Origin: an uncultured Ruegeria sp.
GTDB taxonomy: Bacteria; Pseudomonadota; Alphaproteobacteria; Rhodobacterales; Rhodobacteraceae
Reading direction: 5' to 3'
Length of the DNA: 64,000 nt
Assembly (NCBI RefSeq): GCF_947504215.1
Contig: NZ_CANNGO010000001.1
Location: 434,001 to 498,000, forward strand
Below are positions 1-10,079 of this stretch, one piece after another. The number at the start of each line of letters is the position of its first letter. Within the stretch, counting starts at the first letter, position 1. The position numbers and the translations under genes were made by a program. The notes below the pieces were generated by a model. It saw nothing but the letters and a program-made list of their open reading frames with translations. It did not search any database and was not told the DNA's origin.

Positions 1-353
1 CATTGACTGACCTGAACAACGACGGCCTGTTGGATCTGGTGGTGGTGAACCGCGGTGCTGAAATGGAAGTCTACCAGAACCAGTCCGCACCCGGAAAATG
101 GCTATTGGTGGATGTAAGCCAGAACCGCACCAACCGCTGGGCCATCGGCGGCTTTATCGAGGTGAAAACCAACCTTGGGTCGCAAACGCGTGAAATCATA
201 CTTGGCGGAGGACATGCGGGCGGGAGTATCGGTCTGCATCACTTTGGCCTCGACGATGCGAACCAGATCGACATCCGAGTGATCTGGCCCGACGGCGAGA
301 CGAGCGATTGGCAACGCGCCAGCTCCGGCCAGACGGCCAGATTGACGCGCTGA
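1..353 (+). CDS. ASPIC/UnbV (CRTAC1-like) FG-GAP repeat protein, C-terminal fragment (5' truncated by window edge)
   Basis: Translation LNNDGLLDLVVVNRG...GGFIEVKTNLGSQTREIILGGGHAGGSIGLHHFGLDDANQIDIRVIWPDG resembles the FG-GAP/ASPIC-UnbV C-terminus. Confidence 0.85.
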   Translation, partial: LTDLNNDGLLDLVVVNRGAEMEVYQNQSAPGKWLLVDVSQNRTNRWAIGGFIEVKTNLGSQTREIILGGGHAGGSIGLHHFGLDDANQIDIRVIWPDGETSDWQRASSGQTARLTR

Positions 354-1652
354 TCAATTCTCGATCGGTAGCCCGCTCGGGACGCTTTCGGGAACACCCA
401 GACGCAATGCCGGATCTTCGAGGCTGGCGAGAAAGCTCAGTATCGCGTTGATTTCAGCATCTGTTAGGCTTGATGGAGCCAATCCATTGGCATCGCCTAT
501 TGCCTCAACACTATTCATATCAAGCATTGCGCTTTGATCTTCCGCTCCGGGGAATTCGGGCAACATGGCTTTGTCCACCAAGTAAGTCTGCAAGGACGCC
601 GCCGGGTTTAAGTGGTGCCGCAGCACGTCCTCGAGCGCGGCATAGGCCCCAGAGTGGCCGTAGGGCGCGGTCAGTGTCACATTTCTCAATGACGGCGTAC
701 GGAAAGCATAGGCATCCCTCTGGTCACCCGTTACACGCATTCGCCCTTCGTCGCGTGTATGATTCTCAAACCTCGCCGCTTTTCCAGGGCCGATCTGCGG
801 CATCGCAATGGCGTGGAATGCATGATCGGTTTGAAACCAGCCAGAGTGGCAGGTGCTGCAGCCCGCCTCGCCGTAAAAAAGCTGCATCCCTGCCTGCGCC
901 TGTTCTGATAACGTGTCTTCCCCGCGCATCGCACGGTCGAACGGGCTGTTGTCCGCGCGCCACTCAAAGGCGATAAAGTCGGCAACAACGTTTGCGATGG
1001 CCGTGAAGGTGACCTCCTCCCCCGGCATAACTTCTTCGAAAAGCCGCTTGTATTCCGGAATCGCCGCCACGCGTGCGGCTATCAAATCCCACGCGCCACC
1101 GTCCTGAGTCAGAAGCCCAAGACGTACGGCTTTGCTGACCTCGTTTTCCGAGTAATGACCGGCCATCTCATCAGGCGATAAGACCGGGAACATCGCCTGC
1201 GCGGCCAAGGCAGATTGGAACCCCGGTCTCATATGCGTGCCCAAAGGCGTACGGATGCCGTTGGGCTGATGTGGATCAGCTTCCAGACGCCCATCATGGA
1301 AAAAGGTCGTGAATTCAGCGGCACCAAGATTCCACAGCCCGGGCGAGTTACGGGGAATGCGCTGTTCAGGCGGATTGTTCGGGTCGATCTTGCGATCAGG
1401 CCCAAGCCCCACACCACCTTCGCCAATGCCAAGCGAAAGGCCATCCGAGGTGCCGAGATCGGGATGATGGCAGGTTGCACAGCTGATGTTTTTGTTGCCC
1501 GACAGGATCGGGTCATAGAACAATAGTTGACCAAGCTGGACATTTGCAAAGTCGGGCTCGGCAAACTCTGGTCTGGGTCCGAGGTCTTGCGCGTTGGCGC
1601 CTGTGGAGATCAGGCAAGCGCCCAGCGCCATAGCAACTACACAATGCTTCAT
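354..1652 (-). CDS. Di-heme cytochrome c peroxidase / MauG-like protein, secreted
   Basis: Signal peptide; two CXXCH motifs (CATCH, CSTCH); PYGHSGAYAALEDVLRHH typical of the CCP/MauG family. Confidence 0.88.
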   Translation of the reverse strand: MKHCVVAMALGACLISTGANAQDLGPRPEFAEPDFANVQLGQLLFYDPILSGNKNISCATCHHPDLGTSDGLSLGIGEGGVGLGPDRKIDPNNPPEQRIPRNSPGLWNLGAAEFTTFFHDGRLEADPHQPNGIRTPLGTHMRPGFQSALAAQAMFPVLSPDEMAGHYSENEVSKAVRLGLLTQDGGAWDLIAARVAAIPEYKRLFEEVMPGEEVTFTAIANVVADFIAFEWRADNSPFDRAMRGEDTLSEQAQAGMQLFYGEAGCSTCHSGWFQTDHAFHAIAMPQIGPGKAARFENHTRDEGRMRVTGDQRDAYAFRTPSLRNVTLTAPYGHSGAYAALEDVLRHHLNPAASLQTYLVDKAMLPEFPGAEDQSAMLDMNSVEAIGDANGLAPSSLTDAEINAILSFLASLEDPALRLGVPESVPSGLPIEN

Positions 1653-2602
1653 GCTCGCATCCCTGAAATTTCTAAGTCTAGTGTCTGGCGATAGGGGTTA
1701 TCTGGCGAGTAGATGATTGGCGGAAACGAAGCAACGTTGATCGCGTTGGGATAGCCTGAGGGTTCGATACAGACCCCGCCCTCCCGATTGAAAGGTGCAG
1801 ACAGATGCGCCACAGAATACACCTGCGCGCCGGGCTGGTCAGAATACACGCTGAGCTTGAGGCCACTGCCTGCCTCGACCTCGGCAATTGGGTTCTGCGG
1901 TGACCTTTGGGGATCAAAAACAAAGAAATGATCTATGGCCCGTAAGGCGCTGCCGATCGGTTTCGAAAGGGTGAAATCCAATCCAACATCATGCACTTGT
2001 CGAAGCTGTCCCGTAGGTACCCCGTGCTCATCGGTGTCGAGCAATCGATCTGACGCCAACTGCAGACAGGTATCAACGATGCCACTAGCGCTGCCCAGTG
2101 TGTAGTAGTTGTGCTGCGCAACGCTAATAGGCGTCGGTCGATCTGGTCTCGCGGAAATCGCATAAGTGAGGCGAGGGTAGTTCAGGGACACTCTGACTTC
2201 GAACTGCACTTCACCCGGGAACCCATTGTCACCGTCTGGCGATACGAAGCCCAGCACAGCCTCGTTTTCTGCGGCTTGACTAAGTGTCCAATTTTGTCGA
2301 GACAGACCTGTTGTCCCTCCATGCAGCGTATTCGCCCCTTCGTTCGCGCTTAACGGATACCGGATTCCGTCGAGCTGCATGTCTGCACCACCTATCCGAT
2401 TGGCAACCCGCCCGACAATCGCACCCAGATAATAGGGATCCGTCAGATAATCCCGCGGGTCTTCATAGCCCAGGATCAAAGGCGTGTCGTTGATCCACCA
2501 CCCCTGAGTAATCGCCCCGTAACTCAGCAGAGACACGGACATCGTGTGGTCATTCAGCAATACACGATCAATATGCACTGGTGTTCCCTGATCTGCCTTC
2601 AT
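1649..2602 (-). CDS. Aldose 1-epimerase (galactose mutarotase-like)
   Basis: GAIVGRVANRIGGA, NEGANTLHGG, AQHNYYTLG motifs; ATGA overlap with the downstream peroxidase gene. Confidence 0.88.
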   Translation of the reverse strand: MKADQGTPVHIDRVLLNDHTMSVSLLSYGAITQGWWINDTPLILGYEDPRDYLTDPYYLGAIVGRVANRIGGADMQLDGIRYPLSANEGANTLHGGTTGLSRQNWTLSQAAENEAVLGFVSPDGDNGFPGEVQFEVRVSLNYPRLTYAISARPDRPTPISVAQHNYYTLGSASGIVDTCLQLASDRLLDTDEHGVPTGQLRQVHDVGLDFTLSKPIGSALRAIDHFFVFDPQRSPQNPIAEVEAGSGLKLSVYSDQPGAQVYSVAHLSAPFNREGGVCIEPSGYPNAINVASFPPIIYSPDNPYRQTLDLEISGMRA

Positions 2603-4056
2603 CGCGCCGCGAGCGGCGCGAGCGCTTTGTAGGATTGGCTGTAGAGCTGATACTTGCTTTCGTAAGCGTCAAACAGGTCCGCACGCGGGTCAACAACGAC
2701 TGAGGTTTGAGGGGGCACCATGACATCGCCGGGGTTAGCACCGCTGACCGCGCAGGCAGCCAGACGGGCGGCACCAATGGCGGCCCCGAACTCGCTGCCA
2801 TCGGGCAGCGCAAGCGGCACCTTCAATACGGTTGCAAGCGTTTCCAGCCAGAACCGAGAGCGCACGCCGCCGCCCACAGCCAGCAAGCAGTCGGGTTCCG
2901 TACCGGTGCTTTTCAACGCCTCCAGACAGTCTCGCATCGCAAAGGCAACTCCGTCCATGACAGATTGCGTCAGATCGACAGGCCCTGCCGACACATCAAT
3001 ACCCAGAAATGCACCCCGGATATCGCTGTTGTTGTGGGGCGTCCTCTCTCCGGACAGGTAGGGCAGAAAGGTAATGGCTGAGGGTCCGGTCAGTGTTTCC
3101 GGTAACGCCGCCGCCAGTGATCCAACCGATTGACCAAGATTTCGTGACAACCAGTTCATGCTGTTTGTGGCCGACAATATGACTCCCATTTGGATCCACC
3201 GCTCGGGAACCGCGTGACAAAAGCAATGAACAGCGGTTTCAGGGTCCGGCGCGTACGAGTTTTTTGCAACAAGCAGAACACCGGATGTGCCCAGCGAGAC
3301 AAATCCCGACCCCTCATCAATACTGCCAATTCCGCAGGCCGCAGCGGCGTTATCACCAGCGCCCCCTGCGACTACAACTGGCCCGGACAGGCCCCATTCC
3401 TGCAGCAACCCGGTTCTAAGCTCTCCCCCGTGTGCGCTGCCTTCCACCAACCGGGGCATCTGATCGACGCTCATGTGGCTTAGATCAAGGGCGGTTTCCG
3501 ACCACACCCGTTGTCCGACATCCAGCCAAGAGGTCCCGGCACTGTCGGACATCTCGCTGATGTAGTCTCCGGTTAGCCAGAAACGCAGATAATCTTTCGG
3601 CAGCAACACTTTTGCGGTCTTGGCGAACACATCAGGTTCGTGGTTCCGCACCCAGTCAAGTTTGGGGGCGGTGAACCCGGGAAAAACGATGTTGCCGGTA
3701 ATGGTGCGCATCTCGGGCTCTTGGTCCAGCGCGGCCGCTTCTTGGGCGGATCTGGTGTCGTTCCACAGGATACATGGCCGCAGCACTTTGCCTTCGGCGT
3801 CCAGCAGTGTTGCACCGTGCATATGACCGCTTAGGCCGATGCCTCGAACCGCGGACAAAGCGCTGGCATCCACAGCACGCAATGACGCGATCACCTGTTT
3901 GCAGGCTTCAATCCAATCCTCGGGCGCTTGTTCGGACCAGCCGGGTTTTGGCGTTGAGGTCTCGATACCTGCTTCAGCCTCAGCAACAACTTTCCACTCG
4001 TCGTTCACCAGAATTCCGCGAAGACCTGATGTCCCCAAATCCAGACCTAGATACAC
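2599..4056 (-). CDS. xylB: Xylulokinase-like FGGY-family carbohydrate kinase
   Basis: MYLGLDLGTSGLRGILVND; GIGLSGHMHGATLLD; LPYLSGERTPHNNSDIRGAFLG; typical XylB. Confidence 0.88.
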   Translation of the reverse strand: MYLGLDLGTSGLRGILVNDEWKVVAEAEAGIETSTPKPGWSEQAPEDWIEACKQVIASLRAVDASALSAVRGIGLSGHMHGATLLDAEGKVLRPCILWNDTRSAQEAAALDQEPEMRTITGNIVFPGFTAPKLDWVRNHEPDVFAKTAKVLLPKDYLRFWLTGDYISEMSDSAGTSWLDVGQRVWSETALDLSHMSVDQMPRLVEGSAHGGELRTGLLQEWGLSGPVVVAGGAGDNAAAACGIGSIDEGSGFVSLGTSGVLLVAKNSYAPDPETAVHCFCHAVPERWIQMGVILSATNSMNWLSRNLGQSVGSLAAALPETLTGPSAITFLPYLSGERTPHNNSDIRGAFLGIDVSAGPVDLTQSVMDGVAFAMRDCLEALKSTGTEPDCLLAVGGGVRSRFWLETLATVLKVPLALPDGSEFGAAIGAARLAACAVSGANPGDVMVPPQTSVVVDPRADLFDAYESKYQLYSQSYKALAPLAAR

Positions 4057-4149
4057 TCGAAACTCCTTCTTTCACCGCGCATTTCAGGCCGCGCGCGACC
4101 CTGTTGTTTTGGCCCACCGCACCCAGCGCTGACGGGCCAACTGGTTACC

Positions 4150-5304
4150 CTAGCCGAGCTTTACCCACGCCGCGTTTCGTGCCGAGCTTTGTACACAAGC
4201 CGTGACAAATTTCACGCCATTTAAGCCATCCTGAACAGTTGGATACATAACCGCAGTATCGGATGATTTCCCTGTTCTGAAGGCCTGAATCGCTTCTGCA
4301 GCTTCGCTGTAGATATTCGCAAACCCTTCCAGATACCCCTCCGGATGGCCGGGCGGCACGCGGCTTAGTCGGTTGGCAGCTTCACCTGCACCGGGCCCAT
4401 TGCGGGTGATCAGGCGCTTGGATTCACCGTAGGGCGAAAACCACAAATAGTTCGGATCTTCCTGCGCCCATTCCAAGCCACCCTTTTCCCCATAAACACG
4501 CAGACGCAGGGCGTTTTCATTTCCCGGTGCGACCTGCGAGGACCATAGCATACCGCGCGCGCCGCCATCGAACCGCAGCAAGACATGGGCGTTGTCATCA
4601 ACTTTGCGACCAGGAACGAAGGCTTGCAAATCGGCGGCGAGGCTTTCGGCCTGCAGCCCGGTGACGAAACAGGCAAGGTTGTAGGCATGAGTTCCGATAT
4701 CTCCGGTCGAGCCACCCGCACCCGAGCGTTCGGGGTCGGTTCGCCACTCTGCCTGCTTGAAATCCTGCTGTTCTGTCAGCCAATCCTGCGGATACTCAAC
4801 CTGAACCACGCGGGTTTTCCCGATCTCACCATTGGCTATCATCTCGCGCGCTTGCCGAACCATCGGATAACCCGTGTAGTTATGGGTCAGGATGAACAAG
4901 GCGTCCGCGCTTTCGGCCGCTTTGACCAGTTTCTTTGCATCGCTCAGCGTCGATGTCAGCGGCTTGTCGCAAATGACATGGATACCGCGTTTCAGAAATT
5001 CGCGCGCTGCAGTGTAATGCACGTGATTGGGGGTAACGATTGAGACCGCCTCGATTCCGGATTTTAGCCGCGCCTCGCGTATCGCCATCTGCTTGAAGTC
5101 GTCATAGACCCGCGCAATCCCCAGTGCCTCTCCGCTTTCGCGGGACTTTTCAGGTGTCGAGGACAAGGCCCCAGCGACCAGTTCAAACTTGTCGTCCAGC
5201 CGCGCCGCGATGCGATGCACGCCCCCGATGAAGGCGTCATTTCCACCGCCGACCATACCTAGGCGAATACGTCCCGAACTATCTTCACTGCGTCCCGTAA
5301 CCAT
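4150..5304 (-). CDS. Gfo/Idh/MocA family oxidoreductase
   Basis: N-terminal GMVGGG Rossmann motif; SIVTPNHVHYTAAREFLKRGIHVICDKPLT. Confidence 0.9.
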   Translation of the reverse strand: MVTGRSEDSSGRIRLGMVGGGNDAFIGGVHRIAARLDDKFELVAGALSSTPEKSRESGEALGIARVYDDFKQMAIREARLKSGIEAVSIVTPNHVHYTAAREFLKRGIHVICDKPLTSTLSDAKKLVKAAESADALFILTHNYTGYPMVRQAREMIANGEIGKTRVVQVEYPQDWLTEQQDFKQAEWRTDPERSGAGGSTGDIGTHAYNLACFVTGLQAESLAADLQAFVPGRKVDDNAHVLLRFDGGARGMLWSSQVAPGNENALRLRVYGEKGGLEWAQEDPNYLWFSPYGESKRLITRNGPGAGEAANRLSRVPPGHPEGYLEGFANIYSEAAEAIQAFRTGKSSDTAVMYPTVQDGLNGVKFVTACVQSSARNAAWVKLG

Positions 5305-6359
5305 CAGTCAATCCCCAGCATTTTTCGGTTGGCTGCTTCGTCGGTGCCACCGTCCGCAAAGTCATCAAAGGCCCTTTCCGTCACGCGAATGATGTGGTCC
5401 GACACGAATTGAGCGCCCTCGCGCGCGCCATCCTCTGGATGCTTCAGACAGCATTCCCACTCAACCACAGCCCAGCCGTCGAAATTGTTGGCCGCCATTT
5501 TCGAGAAGACTGCCCCGAAATCCACCTGACCATCCCCAAGTGACCGGAACCGCCCAGCCCGATCCACCCAGCTTTGGTATCCGGAGTACACGCCCTGTCG
5601 ACCGGTTGGATTGAACTCGGCATCTTTAACATGGAACATTCGAATCCGATCCTTGTAGATGTCGATATTGTCCAGATAATCGAGGCATTGCAGCACGTAG
5701 TGTGACGGATCGTATAGCATGCAGGCACGCGCGTGGTTACCGGTCCGTGCAAGGAACATCTCATAGGTCACACCATCATGCAGATCCTCGCCCGGATGGA
5801 TCTCGTAACAGACATCCACACCGCAATCTTCCGCGTGATCCAGAATGGGTCTCCAGCGACGCGCAAGCTCATCAAACGCCGTTTCGATCAGACCAGCGGG
5901 GCGTTGCGGCCATGGGTAAACATATGGCCAGGCCAGCGCCCCTGAGAAGGTCGCATGCGCCGAAATCCCCATATTCCGTGACGCCGACAGGGCTTTTTTG
6001 ACCTGATCGACAGCCCATTCCTGCCGGGCCTTGGGGTTCCCCCGCACGCTTTCGGCTGCAAACCCGTCGAACGCCGTGTCATAGGCCGGATGTACGGCTA
6101 CCAACTGCCCCTGCAGGTGGGTCGACAGCTCGGTTACCTCAACACCATTTTCCATGGCTTTGCCTTTGAATTCATCGCAGTAGTCGACACTGGATGCAGC
6201 GGTTTCAAGATCGAATAGCCTGTCATCCCAGCTGGGCACCTGAACGCCCTTGTATCCGCAATCGGCAGCCCATCGCGTGATGGCATCCCACGAGTTGAAC
6301 GGAGCGTCGTCCCCGGCGAACTGCGCCAAAAACAATGCTGGGCCCTTGATCATCTTCAT
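5304..6359 (-). CDS. Sugar phosphate isomerase/epimerase (xylose isomerase-like TIM barrel)
   Basis: CYEIHPGEDLHDG, YDPSHYVLQ, FHVKDAEF, WAVVEWECC motifs. Confidence 0.87.
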   Translation of the reverse strand: MKMIKGPALFLAQFAGDDAPFNSWDAITRWAADCGYKGVQVPSWDDRLFDLETAASSVDYCDEFKGKAMENGVEVTELSTHLQGQLVAVHPAYDTAFDGFAAESVRGNPKARQEWAVDQVKKALSASRNMGISAHATFSGALAWPYVYPWPQRPAGLIETAFDELARRWRPILDHAEDCGVDVCYEIHPGEDLHDGVTYEMFLARTGNHARACMLYDPSHYVLQCLDYLDNIDIYKDRIRMFHVKDAEFNPTGRQGVYSGYQSWVDRAGRFRSLGDGQVDFGAVFSKMAANNFDGWAVVEWECCLKHPEDGAREGAQFVSDHIIRVTERAFDDFADGGTDEAANRKMLGID

Positions 6360-6386
6360 AATGTTTCCTCCCCATAACCTAAGCCG

Positions 6387-7445
6387 CTATGGCGGCAAAT
6401 TTTCCTTAAGGTAGATGTCGATGCGAATGCGCTCCTGCGCCCTGTTGAACGGAACCTTGTCGGTTGTCGCGCGCAGCAGACGCACGGCAGAGCGGACGAT
6501 ATGCCCGGAATCCTGTGAAATCAGCGCGTCGAACGTGCCACGGCAGAGCGCCTCGCGGCTCAGCGGTGTCAGCTCGTGGGCGATGATCGCCATATCCTTT
6601 CCGACCTTGCTTTCCGACAGGAACTGGACCAGCCCCGCGTTGCCTGCGGCTGAAGAATAGATTCCAACCAGATCAGGATAGGTCTCAAAAATCTCGGGCA
6701 TCATCTTGTAAATCAGATCCGGGTCATCCCGACCTTCCACGGATGCAACGACTTCGAGATGCGGAAAATCTTCAGCAACCACCAGATCAAAGCCCTGACG
6801 CCGCTCCAAATGGTCACGCGCCAAGCGTGAACCGGTCAGAACCAGAACCTTCCCAGGCCGATGCACAAACCGCCCCATCAACTGAGCCGCAGTACGCCCG
6901 GCAGATACGTTGTCAATTCCAACGAAATGATCCCGGTCCGAGCTGGGAAGGTCAGAGACCAGCGCCACAACCGGCACACCCTTGTCCCTAACCCGTTTTA
7001 CCGCGTCCCTAACTGATGGTGTTTCCGGGCCAAAAACGGCCACGCCATCGACATCTCGCCCATCGACCCCATCCAGGATTTCAACAATATCTTGCGGGTC
7101 AAACGGAGCGACCCTTTTGATCGTCATCCGCGTCCGCTCAATGAACTGGTCCCGCGATTGCTCGCCGATCTGAGTGCTGAGCGCCTCAACAAATTCGTTA
7201 TCCGCGTCCGGTAAAACGAAGAGGAAGTTATAGACCCGATTGCGCGCTAGGTTCGCGGCGGCGGTGTCGCGGACATAGCCCAACTCATCGATGGCCTTGT
7301 GCACTTTCTGGACCGTCACCGCCCTAACACCAGGTCGTCTGTTCAACACACGATCAACCGTAGCCAAGCTTACGCCGGCTACCCGCGCGATGTCGTTCAC
7401 CGTTGGTTTCTTCACCAATTCTAGCTTTTGTTTTTGGTCTTCCAC
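6387..7445 (-). CDS. LacI-family transcriptional regulator (start reassigned to GTG at 7445)
   Basis: KKPTVNDIARVAGVSLATVDRVLNRRPGVRAVTVQKVHKAIDELGY LacI HTH plus periplasmic-binding domain; the ORF-track start at 7526 would overlap the DhaK gene. Confidence 0.9.
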   Translation of the reverse strand: MEDQKQKLELVKKPTVNDIARVAGVSLATVDRVLNRRPGVRAVTVQKVHKAIDELGYVRDTAAANLARNRVYNFLFVLPDADNEFVEALSTQIGEQSRDQFIERTRMTIKRVAPFDPQDIVEILDGVDGRDVDGVAVFGPETPSVRDAVKRVRDKGVPVVALVSDLPSSDRDHFVGIDNVSAGRTAAQLMGRFVHRPGKVLVLTGSRLARDHLERRQGFDLVVAEDFPHLEVVASVEGRDDPDLIYKMMPEIFETYPDLVGIYSSAAGNAGLVQFLSESKVGKDMAIIAHELTPLSREALCRGTFDALISQDSGHIVRSAVRLLRATTDKVPFNRAQERIRIDIYLKENLPP

Positions 7446-7452
7446 TGTTCTG

Positions 7453-9075
7453 CTATTCCTCAATCTCCTGCGCCAACCCTTCGAATAGCAATGCGACGGC
7501 TTCGGCGCCGGGATCATTGTGCCCAATCAGGTTTTCCTCGGGAACATAAGCTGCGCGACCTGCCTTCGCACGATGAATATTAGCTGTTCGGTCAGCGCCT
7601 TGCCGTGCGGCTTTCGCAGCTTGGGGTAAGCCTGCCGGTAGCGCGTCTAGCGCGGGTTCAAGTGCGTCGATCATGGTCCGATCGCCCAGTTTTGCACCGC
7701 CCACCTGACGGACCCTGTTCAAGCCTTCGACCAAGGATTTAGCCACCGACGCGCCGCTTGCGCAGGCATCCCCCGCCGCGTTGAAGAAGATCGCCAGGAT
7801 CACACCAGACGAGCCGCCCATGGTCTGGCTCAACTCATTGCCCAGGGCGGGAAATAGCTGCGTCAGATCGGCAAGAGGCATCCGGTCCAGACTGGCCTGC
7901 AAAGCCCGGGCCGCGGTAGCCAACGTACTGCCCGTATCACCGTCCCCCGATTTGGCATCCAGCGCATTCAGGTCTTGTTCTGCGCCAATCAACAGCGCGG
8001 ACAATCGGGTGATCGTGTCCCTGGTGGCTGGGTTATTCGACGGGATCGGATCGATCGGCGTCAAACCATCCGGCAAAGGCGCGATCTTTACCGGAGCAAT
8101 GGAATTGACGCCCGGCCACGCGACAATATCGACCGGGCCTTTAAGGGCCGCCAACTCATCAGAACCTACGGGCAAGACCGACACGGAAAACCCATGCATG
8201 TCCAGCGAGGTCATCATCGGCGCGGGCCCGATGATATGGCGCGCAATACCGGTTTCAGAAAGCGCATGCGTCAGAACCGCCATTTCCAGTGGCGTTGTCG
8301 AGCCGAGGTTATTCACCAGCGCCACGCAATCGCCCGCCCCTACCCGCTGTTTAAGTTTTTCAACGACCGTAGACATGGCCGTAACCGCATCTGAAAAATC
8401 CACTTGCTGCACACCGGGCTCGCCGTGGATGCCCAATCCCAGTTCCGCTTTTCCCGGAGCTATCCTGTCTTCTTTCGGTGATCCCGGAACGGTGCACGTA
8501 TCCAAGCTCATGCCAATGCTGACGACTTTTTCGATGACCGTCTTGGCCGCATTGGTCACAATGCCAAGATTCGCCCCACCCTCGGCCAACGCACCTGCAA
8601 TCTTGTGAACAAACAACGTGCCCGCCACGCCACGGGGTTGCGGAAGGTCAGGCAGGGCAATGTCGTCATCGACCACAACCATTTCCACCTGCCGACCCAG
8701 CGCGCGGGCGCGTTCAGCGGCGAGCCCAAAGTTCAGCCGGTCCCCGGTATAATTCTTGACGATCAGCAAACAGCCCGCTTCACCCGTCACCGCCAGAATT
8801 CCGGCCAACACGGCCTCGACCGAAGGAGAGGCAAAGACCTCGCCGCACACCGCGGCGGTCAGCATTCCAGCGCCGACAAACCCCGCATGCGCAGGTTCGT
8901 GGCCGGATCCACCCCCGGACACCAATGCGACCTTGGACTTGTCCCAATCCGATCGGTAGACCACCTTGATATGAGGATACCCGTCCAACCGTGTCAGTGT
9001 GCCACCCGAGGAGGACAAAAGGCCGTCAATCGCATCTGTCACAAGGGTTTCTTTGGTGTTGAGGAACTGGGCCAT
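7453..9075 (-). CDS. Dihydroxyacetone kinase family protein (fused DhaK-DhaL)
   Basis: DhaK: ALVSGGGSGHEPAHAGFVGAGMLTAAVCGEVFASP; DhaL: LNALDAKSGDGDTGSTLATAARAL. Confidence 0.9.
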   Translation of the reverse strand: MAQFLNTKETLVTDAIDGLLSSSGGTLTRLDGYPHIKVVYRSDWDKSKVALVSGGGSGHEPAHAGFVGAGMLTAAVCGEVFASPSVEAVLAGILAVTGEAGCLLIVKNYTGDRLNFGLAAERARALGRQVEMVVVDDDIALPDLPQPRGVAGTLFVHKIAGALAEGGANLGIVTNAAKTVIEKVVSIGMSLDTCTVPGSPKEDRIAPGKAELGLGIHGEPGVQQVDFSDAVTAMSTVVEKLKQRVGAGDCVALVNNLGSTTPLEMAVLTHALSETGIARHIIGPAPMMTSLDMHGFSVSVLPVGSDELAALKGPVDIVAWPGVNSIAPVKIAPLPDGLTPIDPIPSNNPATRDTITRLSALLIGAEQDLNALDAKSGDGDTGSTLATAARALQASLDRMPLADLTQLFPALGNELSQTMGGSSGVILAIFFNAAGDACASGASVAKSLVEGLNRVRQVGGAKLGDRTMIDALEPALDALPAGLPQAAKAARQGADRTANIHRAKAGRAAYVPEENLIGHNDPGAEAVALLFEGLAQEIEE

Positions 9076-9086
9076 GCTTTTGCTCC

Positions 9087-10079
9087 TTAAGTCACACGCG
9101 CGCCGGACGCGTCAAAATACAGCGGGTTGTTGGGTCTGATTTTTATTGTCTTTCCGGCGGGGTAATCCTGATGAACATCAATTAGAGTCACGATCGGGTG
9201 CCCGTGCAGATCAAGATGCAGCCTTGTCTGGTCGCCCAGATGTTCGGCGCGGATCACGCGGGCCTCGATGCCTTCGCCTTCAACGATGTTCTCGGGGCGC
9301 AGACCGATCTGCGGAGCCTTGTGATCGCCGCCAAACAGCTCGGACGGCAGGATGTTGATCCGCGGCAGGCCGAGACGGCTGGCGACATATACACTGTCTG
9401 GATTTTCGTAGATGTCGCGGGGAGTGCCATATTGGACAAGCTTACCGTCTTCCAAAACACCAATATGCGTCGCCATGGTCATCGCCTCGACCTGATCATG
9501 CGTCACGTATAAAAGCGTGGAACCCAAATCCGCCTGAATTCTCTTCAATTCAACCCGCAAATCCGCCCGCAGCTTTGCGTCCAAAGAGCTGAGCGGTTCG
9601 TCCATAAGGAAAATCTGAGGATCCCGAACCAGCGCCCGCCCGATTGAAACACGTTGCATCTCGCCGCCCGACAGTTCGGTTGCCTTGTTGTCCAGCTTGT
9701 GCGGGATCTGAAGGATTTCAGCGACCTCATCCACTTTGCGTGTGATCTCGTCTTCAGGCGTTTTTAGGATCGGGGATCGCAGCGGGAAGGACAGGTTTTC
9801 GCGCACCGTCATATGTGGGTAAAGCGAGTATTGCTGAAACACCATGGCCACATCACGTTGGGCCGGCGTTTCAAACCCGACATCGCGACCGTCAATACGA
9901 ACCGATCCCGAATCCAGCTTCTCCAGCCCCGAGATCAACCGCAACGTTGTTGTTTTCCCCGCCCCAGTTGGCCCCAGCAACACCACAAAGGCCCCGTCAG
10001 GGATGGTCATCGAGATATTGTCGACCGCCTTCAGACTGCCAAAGGATTTTGAGATTTGGTCCAATACGACTTCAGCCAT
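9087..10079 (-). CDS. Carbohydrate ABC transporter ATP-binding protein
   Basis: Walker A GPTGAGKTT, signature LSGGEMQRVSIGRAL, Walker B FLMDEPLSSLD. Confidence 0.92.
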   Translation of the reverse strand: MAEVVLDQISKSFGSLKAVDNISMTIPDGAFVVLLGPTGAGKTTTLRLISGLEKLDSGSVRIDGRDVGFETPAQRDVAMVFQQYSLYPHMTVRENLSFPLRSPILKTPEDEITRKVDEVAEILQIPHKLDNKATELSGGEMQRVSIGRALVRDPQIFLMDEPLSSLDAKLRADLRVELKRIQADLGSTLLYVTHDQVEAMTMATHIGVLEDGKLVQYGTPRDIYENPDSVYVASRLGLPRINILPSELFGGDHKAPQIGLRPENIVEGEGIEARVIRAEHLGDQTRLHLDLHGHPIVTLIDVHQDYPAGKTIKIRPNNPLYFDASGARVT

